Shown here: in pieces, positions 32,139 through 40,222 of the stretch
Position numbering within the stretch: position 1 is the first letter of the stretch
Layout: every line of letters starts with the position of its first letter
Origin: Erwinia billingiae Eb661
GTDB taxonomy: Bacteria > Pseudomonadota > Gammaproteobacteria > Enterobacterales > Enterobacteriaceae
Length of the DNA: 64,000 bases
Assembly (NCBI RefSeq): GCF_000196615.1
Contig: NC_014306.1
Coordinates: 992,001-1,056,000, forward strand
Reading direction: 5' to 3'
Position numbers and translations under genes: made by a program
Notes under the pieces: model-generated
What the model was told of the DNA's origin: nothing
The model's input: only the letters and a program-made list of their open reading frames with translations
Databases searched by the model: none

Positions 32139-33098
32139 ATGAATGATGCCGTAGAGAAAAAAGAGTACAGCTTTAACAAAAACTACCCACGCGATCTGCG
32201 TGGCTATGCGGGCAATCCACCCCATGCAGCCTGGCCGGGCAACGCGCGGATCGCCGTGCAGTTTGTGCTGAACTATGAAGAGGGTGCAGAGAACAACGTG
32301 CTGCATGGCGATGCGGGTTCCGAACAGTTCCTGTCTGATATTATCGGCGCGGCAAGCTATCCCGAGCGTCATATGTCGATGGACTCGCTGTATGAATACG
32401 GTTCCCGTGCCGGTTTCTGGCGCATCCATAATGAGTTCCAGAAGCGCGGGCTGCCGCTAACGGTGTTCGGCGTGGCGATGGCGCTGGCGCGTCATCCCGA
32501 GATTGTTGATGCTATTAAAGCTGCCGATTACGACGTGGTCAGCCACGGCTGGCGCTGGATCCACTACCAGTCGATGGATCCGAAAGCGGAACGTCAGCAT
32601 ATGCAGCAGGCGGTGGATACCTTAAAAGATCTGTTTGGCAAAGCGCCGACGGGCTGGTACACCGGACGCGACAGCCCGAACACCCGCAGGTTGGTGGTTG
32701 AACAGGGCGGATTCACTTACGACAGCGACTATTATGGCGACGACCTGCCGTTCTGGACGCAGGTCACCTGTCAGGATGGCACGGTGAAGCCACATCTGAT
32801 CATCCCGTACACGCTTGAAACCAACGATATGCGCTTCGCCACGCCGCAGGGCTTCAACACCGCAGAGCAGTTTTATACCTATCTGAAAGACAGCTTTGAT
32901 GTGCTGTATGAAGAGGGCGAAACCGCACCGAAGATGCTGTCGATTGGCATGCACTGCCGCCTGTTGGGCCGTCCGGGTCGCTTCAAGGCCTTGTTGCGCT
33001 TCCTGGATCATATTCAGCAGCACGAGAACGTGTGGATTTGTACGCGTCAGCAAATCGCCGAGCATTGGGTTAAAACCCATCCCGCGCCGGCGGAGTGA
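32139..33098 (+). CDS. hpxB: Allantoinase, PuuE (polysaccharide deacetylase-fold) type
   Basis: Opens the hydantoin ring of allantoin to give allantoate. It belongs to the metal-independent PuuE family related to polysaccharide deacetylases, not the amidohydrolase AllB. It starts YSFNKNYPRDLRGYAGNPPHAAWPGNARIAVQFVLNYEEGAE and contains YDVVSHGWRWIHYQ and GWYTGRDSPNTRRL, all family landmarks. A TTG two codons upstream is open, but the ATG at 32139 has AAGGA eight bases before it and was chosen (319 aa). Third gene of hpxS-A-B, convergent with hpxZ. Confidence 0.9.
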   Translation: MNDAVEKKEYSFNKNYPRDLRGYAGNPPHAAWPGNARIAVQFVLNYEEGAENNVLHGDAGSEQFLSDIIGAASYPERHMSMDSLYEYGSRAGFWRIHNEFQKRGLPLTVFGVAMALARHPEIVDAIKAADYDVVSHGWRWIHYQSMDPKAERQHMQQAVDTLKDLFGKAPTGWYTGRDSPNTRRLVVEQGGFTYDSDYYGDDLPFWTQVTCQDGTVKPHLIIPYTLETNDMRFATPQGFNTAEQFYTYLKDSFDVLYEEGETAPKMLSIGMHCRLLGRPGRFKALLRFLDHIQQHENVWICTRQQIAEHWVKTHPAPAE

Positions 33099-33142
33099 GT
33101 CTGCAAGCGGGTGGCCTGAGAAATCGGGCCACCGGGATCGGC

Positions 33143-33176
33143 TATCCGGGCCAGATGGTTACATCCGGCCCGGATA
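33143..33176. repeat. REP-like hairpin between hpxB and hpxZ
   Basis: TATCCGGGCC (33143-33152) pairs perfectly with GGCCCGGATA (33167-33176) around a 14-base loop in the gap between two convergent operons. The arm resembles the hairpin at 5994-6023, pointing to a shared REP-like family. It may serve as a bidirectional mRNA 3' end. Confidence 0.5.
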
Positions 33177-33184
33177 ATCCTGCT

Positions 33185-33568
33185 TTACACCATCAAACTG
33201 ACCTGCGCGGCCACGATGCGCCAGCCGCACGGCAGCTTGACCCAGGTCTGTTGCTGACGGCCAATTTTATCCGTTCCTTCGCGGGTGAATTCGGTGCTAC
33301 ACACCGCATAATCTTCGCCAAAGGTGGTGATCACCGTATTGCGCAGATCGCGGTTCAAGCCGGCTGACGGCCGTGACGCGCGATATTCTCTGATCTCCTC
33401 AATGCCATACAGATTCTCACCGGCACCCAAACGCACGGTGCGATCGTCATGCCAGAACAGCTCATCCAGCACCACCGTATCATTGCTAATCAGAGCTTCT
33501 TCATAGCGGTAAAACGCGGTGGTGACTTCAGCCAGAATCGCCGGGCGATCGATATATTCACTCTTCAT
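33185..33568 (-). CDS. hpxZ: HpxZ, DUF3225 (AtzH-like, NTF2-fold) protein of oxalurate catabolism
   Basis: 127 residues from MKSEYIDRPAILAEVTTAFYRYEEALISNDT, with the compact alpha+beta NTF2/SnoaL-like pattern ending in QTWVKLPCGWRIVAAQVSLM. It belongs to the same family as AtzH of cyanuric acid catabolism. An upstream in-frame start lies inside hpxY and was rejected. The start codon shares one base with the hpxY stop (TAATG), so it is last of the hpxW-X-Y-Z operon. A decarboxylase-type role acting after the amidase HpxY is inferred from the AtzE/AtzH parallel. Confidence 0.8.
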   Translation of the reverse strand: MKSEYIDRPAILAEVTTAFYRYEEALISNDTVVLDELFWHDDRTVRLGAGENLYGIEEIREYRASRPSAGLNRDLRNTVITTFGEDYAVCSTEFTREGTDKIGRQQQTWVKLPCGWRIVAAQVSLMV

Positions 33569-34968
33569 TAGTTTGCGCTCACGTTGACGGGGGCTGCTTG
33601 CGCAATGCCCATTTTTTCCAGTGCCCATGCGGCACGCAGACAGGCCTCTTCTTTGAACGGTGCCGCAATCAGCTGCAGGCCGATCGGTAAACCACCCTGC
33701 GTTTGCAGCGGCACGGTGGTGACCGGCAAGCCGAGGAACGAGATCGGCTGCGTCAGCATACCCATGCTGGCGCGGATCGGCAGATCGGTGCCATTGATGT
33801 GCATAGTTTCCTGGCCGATAAGCGTTGCGGTACTCGGCGTCGCGGGCGCGATCAGCACGTCGAACTGCTCAAACAGCGGCAGGATCTGCTGCTTAAAGTG
33901 ATGACGGAACCGCTGTGCCTGCACATACCAGGCTGACGGGATCATCGCACCCGCCAGTAAACGCTCGCGCGACAGCGGTTCAAAGCGTTCAGGCTGGGTA
34001 CGCAGCGCCGGGAGATAGTGGTTGCCGCCCTCAGAGGCGGTAATGATAAACGCGGCAGTGCGCGCCAGCTCCGCTTCCGGGAACAGCACTTCATCCTGCG
34101 CGTTCAATGCGTTAGCCGCAATTGCGACCGCTGCGCGGGCGTCTTCACTGCACCAGGTCTGGAAATAGCCGCCCAGCACGCCGCAGCGCAGGCCTGCAAG
34201 GCCATGCTCAAGCAGGCGATGGGCGGGATGAATGGCTTTCTCCGCCTGGAAGCTGTCCTGCACATCGCGTCCCTGCAGCACGTCGTAGACGACCGCCAGG
34301 TCTTCCACCGAACGGGCAAACGGACCGATGTGATCCAGACTGGCGACAAACGGATGGCTGCCGCTGCGGGACAGGCGACCGAAGGTCGGTTTCAGGCCAA
34401 AAATGCCACACAGCGAAGCCGGTACGCGGATCGAACCGTTGGTGTCGGTGCCCAGCGAAAAGTTAACCAGACCTGCCGCAACGGCGGCAGCGGAACCGCC
34501 GGACGATCCGCCCGCGATCCGCTGCAGATCGCGGGGGTTTTTGGTCGCGCCATAATGGGTGTTCTCGGTGGTGAAACCGTAGGCATAGGCGTCCATATTC
34601 AGCATGCCGGAGAGCAGGGCGCCCGATTCGCTCAGTTTATTCACCGCAAAGCCATCCTGTTTTGCCGGCTGACGATCGCTGAACAGGCTGGCACCGGCGA
34701 GGGTGGCGTGCCCGGCAACATCAAACAGATTTTTCACCGCATACGGCACCGCGGCCAGCGGCGGCAGCGCACGGCCTTCTTTACGCAGACGATCGACCCG
34801 ATCGGCTTCGTTCAGCATGCGATCCTGCGTCACTTCCGTCCAGGCATTTATCGCCGGGTTGGCGGCTTCAATATGACTCAGCGTCTGCTGCGCGATTTCG
34901 CGGGCGCTGAGCTCGCCTTTCGCCAGCGCGCCCTGAATGTCGGTAATGGATAATGAGGCCGGATTCAT
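33568..34968 (-). CDS. hpxY: HpxY, AtzE-type amidase-signature hydrolase
   Basis: 466-residue amidase-signature enzyme. The Ser-cisSer-Lys triad is complete: Lys in VPYAVKNLFDVAG, cis-Ser in RIAGGSSGGSAAAVAAG and nucleophile Ser in LGTDTNGSIRVPAS. It is closest in layout to AtzE/AtzF-like enzymes, which cut terminal amides of carboxybiuret or allophanate. Together with HpxX it mirrors a GatA-GatC or AtzE-AtzG pair. In the ureide pathway the probable substrate is oxalurate, chemically similar to those ureas. That substrate is inference. Confidence 0.85.
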   Translation of the reverse strand: MNPASLSITDIQGALAKGELSAREIAQQTLSHIEAANPAINAWTEVTQDRMLNEADRVDRLRKEGRALPPLAAVPYAVKNLFDVAGHATLAGASLFSDRQPAKQDGFAVNKLSESGALLSGMLNMDAYAYGFTTENTHYGATKNPRDLQRIAGGSSGGSAAAVAAGLVNFSLGTDTNGSIRVPASLCGIFGLKPTFGRLSRSGSHPFVASLDHIGPFARSVEDLAVVYDVLQGRDVQDSFQAEKAIHPAHRLLEHGLAGLRCGVLGGYFQTWCSEDARAAVAIAANALNAQDEVLFPEAELARTAAFIITASEGGNHYLPALRTQPERFEPLSRERLLAGAMIPSAWYVQAQRFRHHFKQQILPLFEQFDVLIAPATPSTATLIGQETMHINGTDLPIRASMGMLTQPISFLGLPVTTVPLQTQGGLPIGLQLIAAPFKEEACLRAAWALEKMGIAQAAPVNVSAN

Positions 34969-35153
34969 GCTTTATACACTCCTGCCACTTCCAGACGGTC
35001 ATCCAGCGGGAACGCCATCAACGGGGCGGCCATTCCGGCGATGCGGGTAAACTGCACTAACAGTTCGGCACGTCGCTGCTCGTCCAGCGGCACGCCCAGA
35101 ACCTGTTCCATTTGTGCCACGTAGGCTGCCCAGTCGGGCGAAGTTTGCTTCAT
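34965..35153 (-). CDS. hpxX: HpxX, DUF4089 (AtzG/GatC-like) small subunit
   Basis: 62 residues; helical, with SPDWAAYVAQMEQVLGVPLDEQRRAELLVQFTRIAGMAAPLMAFPLDDRLEVAGVY. The C-terminal PLDDRLEVAGVY matches the GatC-like tail that wraps an amidase subunit. It overlaps hpxY by 4 bp, which supports a stoichiometric HpxX-HpxY complex. Small, but the frame, coupling and family pattern are clear. Confidence 0.85.
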   Translation of the reverse strand: MKQTSPDWAAYVAQMEQVLGVPLDEQRRAELLVQFTRIAGMAAPLMAFPLDDRLEVAGVYKA

Positions 35154-35165
35154 GATCCTCTCCTG

Positions 35166-36752
35166 TTAAAAACCGGCAGCGCTGCCGTTGCTTCTTGGGT
35201 CACATGCCCCTTCCAACATGCCGTTGGTATGACGGACGATGGCGCCGGCGTGACCAACGGCCTCGCTGTAATCGGGCAGGGCTTCAACGTCGTGACCCAA
35301 TGCGCGAAGTTGTGCAAAGGTGTGTTCAGAAAAACGGCTTTCCAGCTTCAGTGAATCGGAGGCCTGGCCCCAGGTGCGGCCGAGCAGCCAGCGCGGCGCG
35401 CTGATGCACTGCTGAAGCGGCATCCCCTGAACCACGTGACGGGTGAAAATGGCGGCCTGCGTTTGCGGCTGTCCATCTCCGCCCATCGACCCATACACCA
35501 TGGTGCGGCCATCATTCAGGCGCGCGGCGGCAGGATTCAGCGTATGGAACGGCTGTTTGCCGGGCACCAGCGTTAACAGATGGTCAGGATCGAGGCTGAA
35601 TGCCGCGCCGCGGTTCTGCCAGGTAATGCCGGTGTCGGGCAGCACCACGCCGCTGCCAAACTCGTGATAAATGCTCTGTATAAATGACACGGCCATGCCG
35701 CTGCTGTCCATCACGCCCATCCACACGGTGTCGCCCGGACCTTTGCCCGTTCCCCAGGGCGCGGCTTTCTGCTCATCGACCTGGTTCGCCAGGGTGGCCA
35801 GCACGTCGGAATCCAGCAGCGCCTGCATCTCTTCGCGCATATGCAGCGGGTCGGTGATGTAGCGATCGCGCAGGCTGAAGGCGAGTTTGGTCGCTTCGAC
35901 AATGCGGTGCACGGTCTGGGCTTCATCGGCTTCCGCCATATTCAAGCGGTCGGTAATGCCGAGGATTGCCAGAGACACCAGCCCCTGGGTTGGCGGCGTC
36001 ATATTGTAGACCTCGCCATACTCATGCTGAATACGCAGCGGCACCCGGCGCTTAGCGCGGTGATTATTCAGGTCTTCCAGCGTGACCGGCATTCCCAGGC
36101 GCGACATCTCGCTGGCCAGCTTATTGGCCAGCGGACCGCGATAAAAACTCTCCAGCCCGTCTTCCGTCAGCAGGCTGAGGGTATTCGCCAGCTCCGGCTG
36201 GGTGAAGCGGCTGCCCGCTTTCGGCACTTCGCCATCCGGCAGGTAGGTGTGAGCGAAGCCAGGCTGCTTCGCCAGCTCATGGTATTTGCTTTCGGTGGCG
36301 GCAGACTGTGACTGGGTGACGGGAATGCCATCGGCAGCATAACGGATGGCATCGGCCAGTAACCGCGCAACCGGGGTGGGCGTGCCGCCAAACTCGGCTG
36401 AAATCGTTAACGCTTCAGCCCAACCGCTGACGGTGCCGGCCACGGTCAGCGCCGCTTTAGGGCCACGATGCGGAATCGACGCGAGGCCCTCGTAGAAGGC
36501 GCGATCGGCGAGTGAACCGGCAGCGCCGCTGGCGTCGATGGCAATCGGGTCACCCTTTGGCGGTACGATCAACCAGAAGCCGTCTCCGCCCAATCCATTC
36601 ATGTGCGGGTAGACCACGGCAATAGTCGCGGCGGCGGCCACCATCGCTTCAATGGCATTGCCGCCTTCGCGTAAGACGGCCAGCGCGCTTTCACTTGCCA
36701 GATGGTGCGGTGCCACGGCCATGCCCAGCGGGGCGATATTACTCTGAATCAT
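35166..36752 (-). CDS. hpxW: Oxamate amidohydrolase (gamma-glutamyltransferase family)
   Basis: Ntn-hydrolase that converts oxamate to oxalate and ammonia in the Klebsiella uric-acid pathway. 528 residues from the ATG at 36752 (IQSNIAPLGMAVAPHHLASESA). The self-cleavage site and nucleophile is T342 in GPGDTVWMGVMDSSGM, giving alpha and beta chains of about 341 and 187 residues. There is no signal peptide, unlike periplasmic GGT, in keeping with a cytoplasmic catabolic role. The frame runs 14 codons farther upstream, without family match. First gene of hpxW-X-Y-Z and divergent from the RpiR regulator. Confidence 0.88.
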   Translation of the reverse strand: MIQSNIAPLGMAVAPHHLASESALAVLREGGNAIEAMVAAAATIAVVYPHMNGLGGDGFWLIVPPKGDPIAIDASGAAGSLADRAFYEGLASIPHRGPKAALTVAGTVSGWAEALTISAEFGGTPTPVARLLADAIRYAADGIPVTQSQSAATESKYHELAKQPGFAHTYLPDGEVPKAGSRFTQPELANTLSLLTEDGLESFYRGPLANKLASEMSRLGMPVTLEDLNNHRAKRRVPLRIQHEYGEVYNMTPPTQGLVSLAILGITDRLNMAEADEAQTVHRIVEATKLAFSLRDRYITDPLHMREEMQALLDSDVLATLANQVDEQKAAPWGTGKGPGDTVWMGVMDSSGMAVSFIQSIYHEFGSGVVLPDTGITWQNRGAAFSLDPDHLLTLVPGKQPFHTLNPAAARLNDGRTMVYGSMGGDGQPQTQAAIFTRHVVQGMPLQQCISAPRWLLGRTWGQASDSLKLESRFSEHTFAQLRALGHDVEALPDYSEAVGHAGAIVRHTNGMLEGACDPRSNGSAAGF

Positions 36753-36933
36753 TCCAGTCTCTTTTTTTAGGGTTACAGGGGAACAAGGAAGCAAGAGATG
36801 TTCCAGTTTTTCAGGATCAGGGCGCTTAAGCGTGGAAAACTGCCGGCCGGCGCGGAAGAGAGAGACAAATTTCTCGTCTGACGGCAGAATGACTTCCCCG
36901 GATGGGCACGTTATTTGTATATGTTAGGTTCTC

Positions 36934-36944
36934 TGAAACAAAAG
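36934..36944 (+). promoter_or_regulatory. Candidate regulator site in the hpxW/RpiR promoter region
   Basis: TGAAACAAAAG recurs with one mismatch, on the other strand, at 38070-38080 just before the ABC importer operon. Shared motifs in the two promoter regions flanking the RpiR gene suggest its operator. The motif is short, so support is modest. Confidence 0.35.
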
Positions 36945-36960
36945 TTACAAGGTCAATACC

Positions 36961-37800
36961 ATGAAGCAGCTCGATGAACGTCTCAGAAGTCACTATCCGC
37001 AGCTCTCGCCGCAGGAGCAACGGGTAGGGGATTTTGTTTTCGATCACTTTGATGATTTGATCAGCTACAACAGCGCCGAGCTGGCCCGCCTGAGCGGCGT
37101 ATCCAAGGCGACGGTCAGCCGCCTGTTCAAGCGCTTAGGCTATGAAAAATATAAGGATATGCGCGATGAACTGCGCACGCTGCGTCAAAGCGGGATGCCG
37201 TTAACCGACAACCGTGACGCCGTGCAGGGCAACACGCTGCTGGCCCGCCACTACAAGCAGGAGATGGCCAACCTCACCCAGTGGGTTAACGAGGTGGATA
37301 CCGCTCAGTTTGGTGAAGTGGTTCAGCATCTGGCCAACAGCAAGCGCGTATTTGTCGTCGGGCTGCGTAACGCCTATCCGGTGGCGCTGCACTTCCGCCA
37401 GCAGTTACTGCAGGCGCGGGGCGGCATTCAGGTGCTGCCGCAGCCAGGCCAGACGCTGTCTGAAGAGCTGGTGGAAGTGACGCAGGAGGATATGGTGGTG
37501 GTGCTGGCCTTCCGTCGCCGTCCCCGTATTATCAAGCCGTTACTGCAACAGCTGCAGCATGATGGCATCCCCACGCTGGTGATCTGTGAACCGCAGGCGC
37601 AGGCCATTATTGCGCTGGCCCGCTGGCAGCTTTGTGCTCCGCTGGACAGCGTCTCCGCCTTTGACAGCTACGCCTCGGCCAACAGCTTAATCAACCTGCT
37701 GGCCAATGCCGTGCTGCATGAACTTTTAACCGAAGGACGCCAGCGCATTCATCAAATCGCCGACCTTTACAGTCATCTGGACGAGCTGGAACAGCGCTAA
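36961..37800 (+). CDS. RpiR-family (HTH + SIS domain) regulator
   Basis: 279 residues. An N-terminal HTH_6 domain (about 1-75) contains YPQLSPQEQRVGDFVFDHFDDLISYNSAELARLSGVSKATVSRLFKRLGYEKYKDMRDELR. A SIS sugar-isomerase-like domain (about 120-260) follows, with RVFVVGLRNAYPVALHFRQQL. SIS domains bind phosphosugars or related ligands; in ureide clusters the ligand is unknown. It sits between the oxamate operon and the importer-aminotransferase operon, so it may control both. Confidence 0.85.
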   Translation: MKQLDERLRSHYPQLSPQEQRVGDFVFDHFDDLISYNSAELARLSGVSKATVSRLFKRLGYEKYKDMRDELRTLRQSGMPLTDNRDAVQGNTLLARHYKQEMANLTQWVNEVDTAQFGEVVQHLANSKRVFVVGLRNAYPVALHFRQQLLQARGGIQVLPQPGQTLSEELVEVTQEDMVVVLAFRRRPRIIKPLLQQLQHDGIPTLVICEPQAQAIIALARWQLCAPLDSVSAFDSYASANSLINLLANAVLHELLTEGRQRIHQIADLYSHLDELEQR

Positions 37801-37898
37801 TGGGGCACCATTTTGGTGCTTTGCCTGTTTATAGGGCGCTGGCCGATCGCTAAACCCTTTCATCATACCCGCCCGATTCACGCGGGCTTCTGGCGCAA

Positions 37899-37914
37899 TA
37901 GCAAACGATTGCCT
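37899..37914 (+). promoter_or_regulatory. PurR-like operator
   Basis: The core GCAAACGATTGC differs by one base from the palindromic PurR core GCAAACGTTTGC. Over the 16-base consensus, 11 of 14 defined positions match. It lies about 190 bp before the ABC importer operon. PurR with hypoxanthine or guanine represses purine synthesis genes; a site here would tie ureide use to purine status. Other LacI-family proteins could use the same site. Confidence 0.45.
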
Positions 37915-38056
37915 GGTAAATTACTGCCACTAAAACCTTAACTTCCGGTTTCAACGCGGTTTTTATCGCCCGATTTTCCCCGCGATCCCGCACGCGGCTC
38001 GCCGCCGCAAAAAATTCTCCGCCTTTTATTCTCGCTGGCACATTAGTTGCAAATAA

Positions 38057-38080
38057 ATTCTTCAAGAATCTTTCGTTTCA
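38057..38080. promoter_or_regulatory. Palindrome and candidate RpiR motif before the importer operon
   Basis: ATTCTTCAAGAAT (38057-38069) is a perfect 13-bp palindrome. Directly after it, 38070-38080 reads, on the minus strand, TGAAACGAAAG, matching the motif at 36934 with one mismatch. The site ends 25 bp before the start codon, a position suited to repression. Confidence 0.4.
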
Positions 38081-38105
38081 TGTTTTATTACTCGGGGAAC
38101 ACCTA

Positions 38106-38891
38106 ATGAAGAAAGCATTACTGGCAATGGTTGGCGCGGCACTGATGTTGACGCAGGTGACGCAGGCAATGGCCGATCAGCTGCAGGACATTGAAAAACG
38201 TGGCGTTCTGCGCGTGGCCGTTCCTCAGGACTTCCCGCCATTTGGCTCAGTCGGCACCGATTTGCAGCCGCAGGGCTACGACATTGATATGGCGAAATAC
38301 CTGGCGAAGCAGATGAAACTTAAGTTGCAGCTGGTGCCGGTGACCAGCGCCAACCGCGTGCCTTATCTGCAGACCGACAAGGTGGATCTGGTGATCTCCA
38401 GCATGGGTAAAAACCCGGAGCGTGAGAAAGTTATCGCCTTCAGCCGGGCCTATGCACCGTTCTTCCTCGGGGTGTTTGGACCGAAAGACGCGCAGCTGAA
38501 AGATGCCGCGGCGTTGAGCGGCAAAACCATTGGCGTGACGCGCGGTGCGGTGGAAGACATGGTGCTGACCGATGTGGCACCGAAAGACACCCAGCTGAAG
38601 CGTTATGAAGATAACAACACCACGCTGTCTGCCTACCTGTCGGGTCAGGTGCAGTACGTGGCGACCGGCAACCTGGTGGTGGCGGCGATTGCCCGCCAGA
38701 ATGCCGACAAAGCGCCGGTGGCGAAATTTATGCTGAAAGATTCACCGTGCTTTATCGGCATGCGTAAAGATGAGCCGGCACTGAAAACCAAAGTCGACGC
38801 GCTGATTGAGCAGGCGATCAAAGACAAAACGCTGAACGGTCTGTCTGAAGAGTGGTTGAAAGCGCCACTGCCTGCAGATCTGGGCGCGTAA
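38106..38891 (+). CDS. ABC importer substrate-binding protein (polar amino acid type)
   Basis: 261-residue periplasmic protein with a Sec signal peptide (about 1-23, MKKALLAMVGAALMLTQVTQAMA) and the SBP family 3 pattern: RGVLRVAVPQDFPPFGSVGTDLQPQGYDIDMAKYLAKQM, then NRVPYLQTDKVDLVISSMGKNPEREKVIAFS. First of an eight-gene operon ending with allantoate-pathway enzymes; it corresponds in order to HpxF of Klebsiella hpxFGHIJK. The ligand may be allantoate, another ureide or an amino acid; the sequence does not decide. Confidence 0.87.
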   Translation: MKKALLAMVGAALMLTQVTQAMADQLQDIEKRGVLRVAVPQDFPPFGSVGTDLQPQGYDIDMAKYLAKQMKLKLQLVPVTSANRVPYLQTDKVDLVISSMGKNPEREKVIAFSRAYAPFFLGVFGPKDAQLKDAAALSGKTIGVTRGAVEDMVLTDVAPKDTQLKRYEDNNTTLSAYLSGQVQYVATGNLVVAAIARQNADKAPVAKFMLKDSPCFIGMRKDEPALKTKVDALIEQAIKDKTLNGLSEEWLKAPLPADLGA

Positions 38892-38900
38892 GGGCAGGCA

Positions 38901-39569
38901 ATGATTGGGCAACTGAACTTTCCCGCTCTTTGGCCCTACTGGCCGGAACTGCTTTCCGGCCTGTGGGTCACCATCCAGCTGACCGTACTGGCCACCGTGG
39001 GTGGCGTCTCGCTGGGGATCCTCGGCGCCGCGCTGCGTAGCGGCAAGCCTTCGCTGGTGAGTCGCCTGTGGGGCGGCTATGTCGAGCTGATCCGCAACAC
39101 GCCGTTTGTGGTTCAGCTGTTCTTTATCGTCTTCGGCCTGCCAAATTTGGGGCTGAAGCTGACCGCTGGCGAGGCGGCGCTGCTGGCGATGCTGATTAAC
39201 CTCGGCGCATACAGCACCGAGATTATCCGCGCCGGCATCCAGGTAACGCCGAAAGGGCAGTGGGAAGCCGGCCGCGTGTTGGGCTTAACCCGACTGCAAA
39301 CCTTTATGCGGGTGGTGCTGCCGCCGTCGCTGAAGCGCATTTACCCGGCGCTGGTCAGCCAGTGCATTATCGTGATGCTCGGCTCGTCGGTGGTGTCGCA
39401 GGTCTCTTATGAAGAGCTGACCTTTGCCGCCAACCTGATCCAGTCGCGCACGTTTTTAAGTTTTGAAGTCTATCTGGTGACCACGCTGATCTATCTGGCG
39501 TTGTCGATTGTGATGCGTCAGCTGTTGCTGGCCGCAGGCCGTAAATGGTTAGGGAGCGCCCAGGGATGA
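38901..39569 (+). CDS. ABC importer permease 1 (polar amino acid type)
   Basis: 222 residues, about five membrane segments, HisM/GlnP family. The N-terminal box WPYWPELLSGLWVTIQLTVLATVGG and the EAA loop GQWEAGRVLGLTRLQTFMRVVLPPSLKRIYPAL are both typical. It is 9 bp after the binding-protein gene, and its stop overlaps the next start (ATGA). Confidence 0.88.
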   Translation: MIGQLNFPALWPYWPELLSGLWVTIQLTVLATVGGVSLGILGAALRSGKPSLVSRLWGGYVELIRNTPFVVQLFFIVFGLPNLGLKLTAGEAALLAMLINLGAYSTEIIRAGIQVTPKGQWEAGRVLGLTRLQTFMRVVLPPSLKRIYPALVSQCIIVMLGSSVVSQVSYEELTFAANLIQSRTFLSFEVYLVTTLIYLALSIVMRQLLLAAGRKWLGSAQG

Positions 39570-40222
39570 ATACCTTTACCGATTGGGACATTCTGCGCAA
39601 TTTGCTGCTGGCTGCCCGCTGGACGATTTTACTGTCGCTGACCGCGTTCTTTGGCGGCACGGTGGTCGCGCTGCCGCTGGTGATGGTGCGATTAACCCGC
39701 CGCCGCTGGCCGAACCGCCTGATCCGCGGCTACATCGAACTGTTTCAGGGCACGCCGCTGCTGATGCAGCTGTTCCTGGCGTTCTTTGGCGTGGCGTTAT
39801 TTGGCATTGATGTGTCTCCGTGGACGGCGGCCTCGCTGGCGTTAACCTTTTACACCAGCGCGTTTCTGGTGGATATCTGGCACGGCAGCATTCTGGCGCT
39901 GCCAAAAGGGCAATGGGAAGCCTCACGCTGTCTGGGCCTGAACTTCGGTCAGACCTTATTTCGCGTGGTATTACCGCAGGCGTTGCGGATTGGCATTGCG
40001 CCCACCGTCGGCTTTGCCGTTCAGGTGATCAAAGGCACCGCGCTGGCCTCGATTATCGGTTTTATCGAGCTGACCAAAGCCGGCACCATCCTGAATAACG
40101 TCACCTATCAACCGTTCAAAGTTTTCGGGCTGGTAGCGCTGGGCTACTTCCTGATGTGTTATCCGCTGTCCCGTTACAGCCAGTACCTGGAGAAGAAATT
40201 CAATGCCGCTCATCACCATTAA
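39566..40222 (+). CDS. ABC importer permease 2 (polar amino acid type)
   Basis: 218 residues from the ATG at 39566, which overlaps the preceding stop; an upstream in-frame start was rejected. The EAA loop is GQWEASRCLGLNFGQTLFRVVLPQALRIGIAPTVG. Forms a heterodimeric channel with permease 1. The ATPase gene begins 20 bp before its stop codon. Confidence 0.88.
   Translation: MNTFTDWDILRNLLLAARWTILLSLTAFFGGTVVALPLVMVRLTRRRWPNRLIRGYIELFQGTPLLMQLFLAFFGVALFGIDVSPWTAASLALTFYTSAFLVDIWHGSILALPKGQWEASRCLGLNFGQTLFRVVLPQALRIGIAPTVGFAVQVIKGTALASIIGFIELTKAGTILNNVTYQPFKVFGLVALGYFLMCYPLSRYSQYLEKKFNAAHHH

Larger units (their letters stand above)
37801..38105 (+). other. Control region of the importer-hpxJKQT operon
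   Basis: A 305-bp gap without a gene. It holds a small hairpin after the RpiR gene (GCACCA 37805-37810 with TGGTGC 37814-37819, followed by TTT), a PurR-like box at 37899-37914, a 13-bp palindrome at 38057-38069 and the RpiR-candidate motif at 38070-38080. No confident -35/-10 pair was found. Confidence 0.6.

Noticed and set aside
34018-34953. A 311-codon open frame on the plus strand opposite hpxY
   Set aside because: It lies wholly antisense to a gene with intact amidase motifs, has no recognisable domain, and is explained by high GC third positions.
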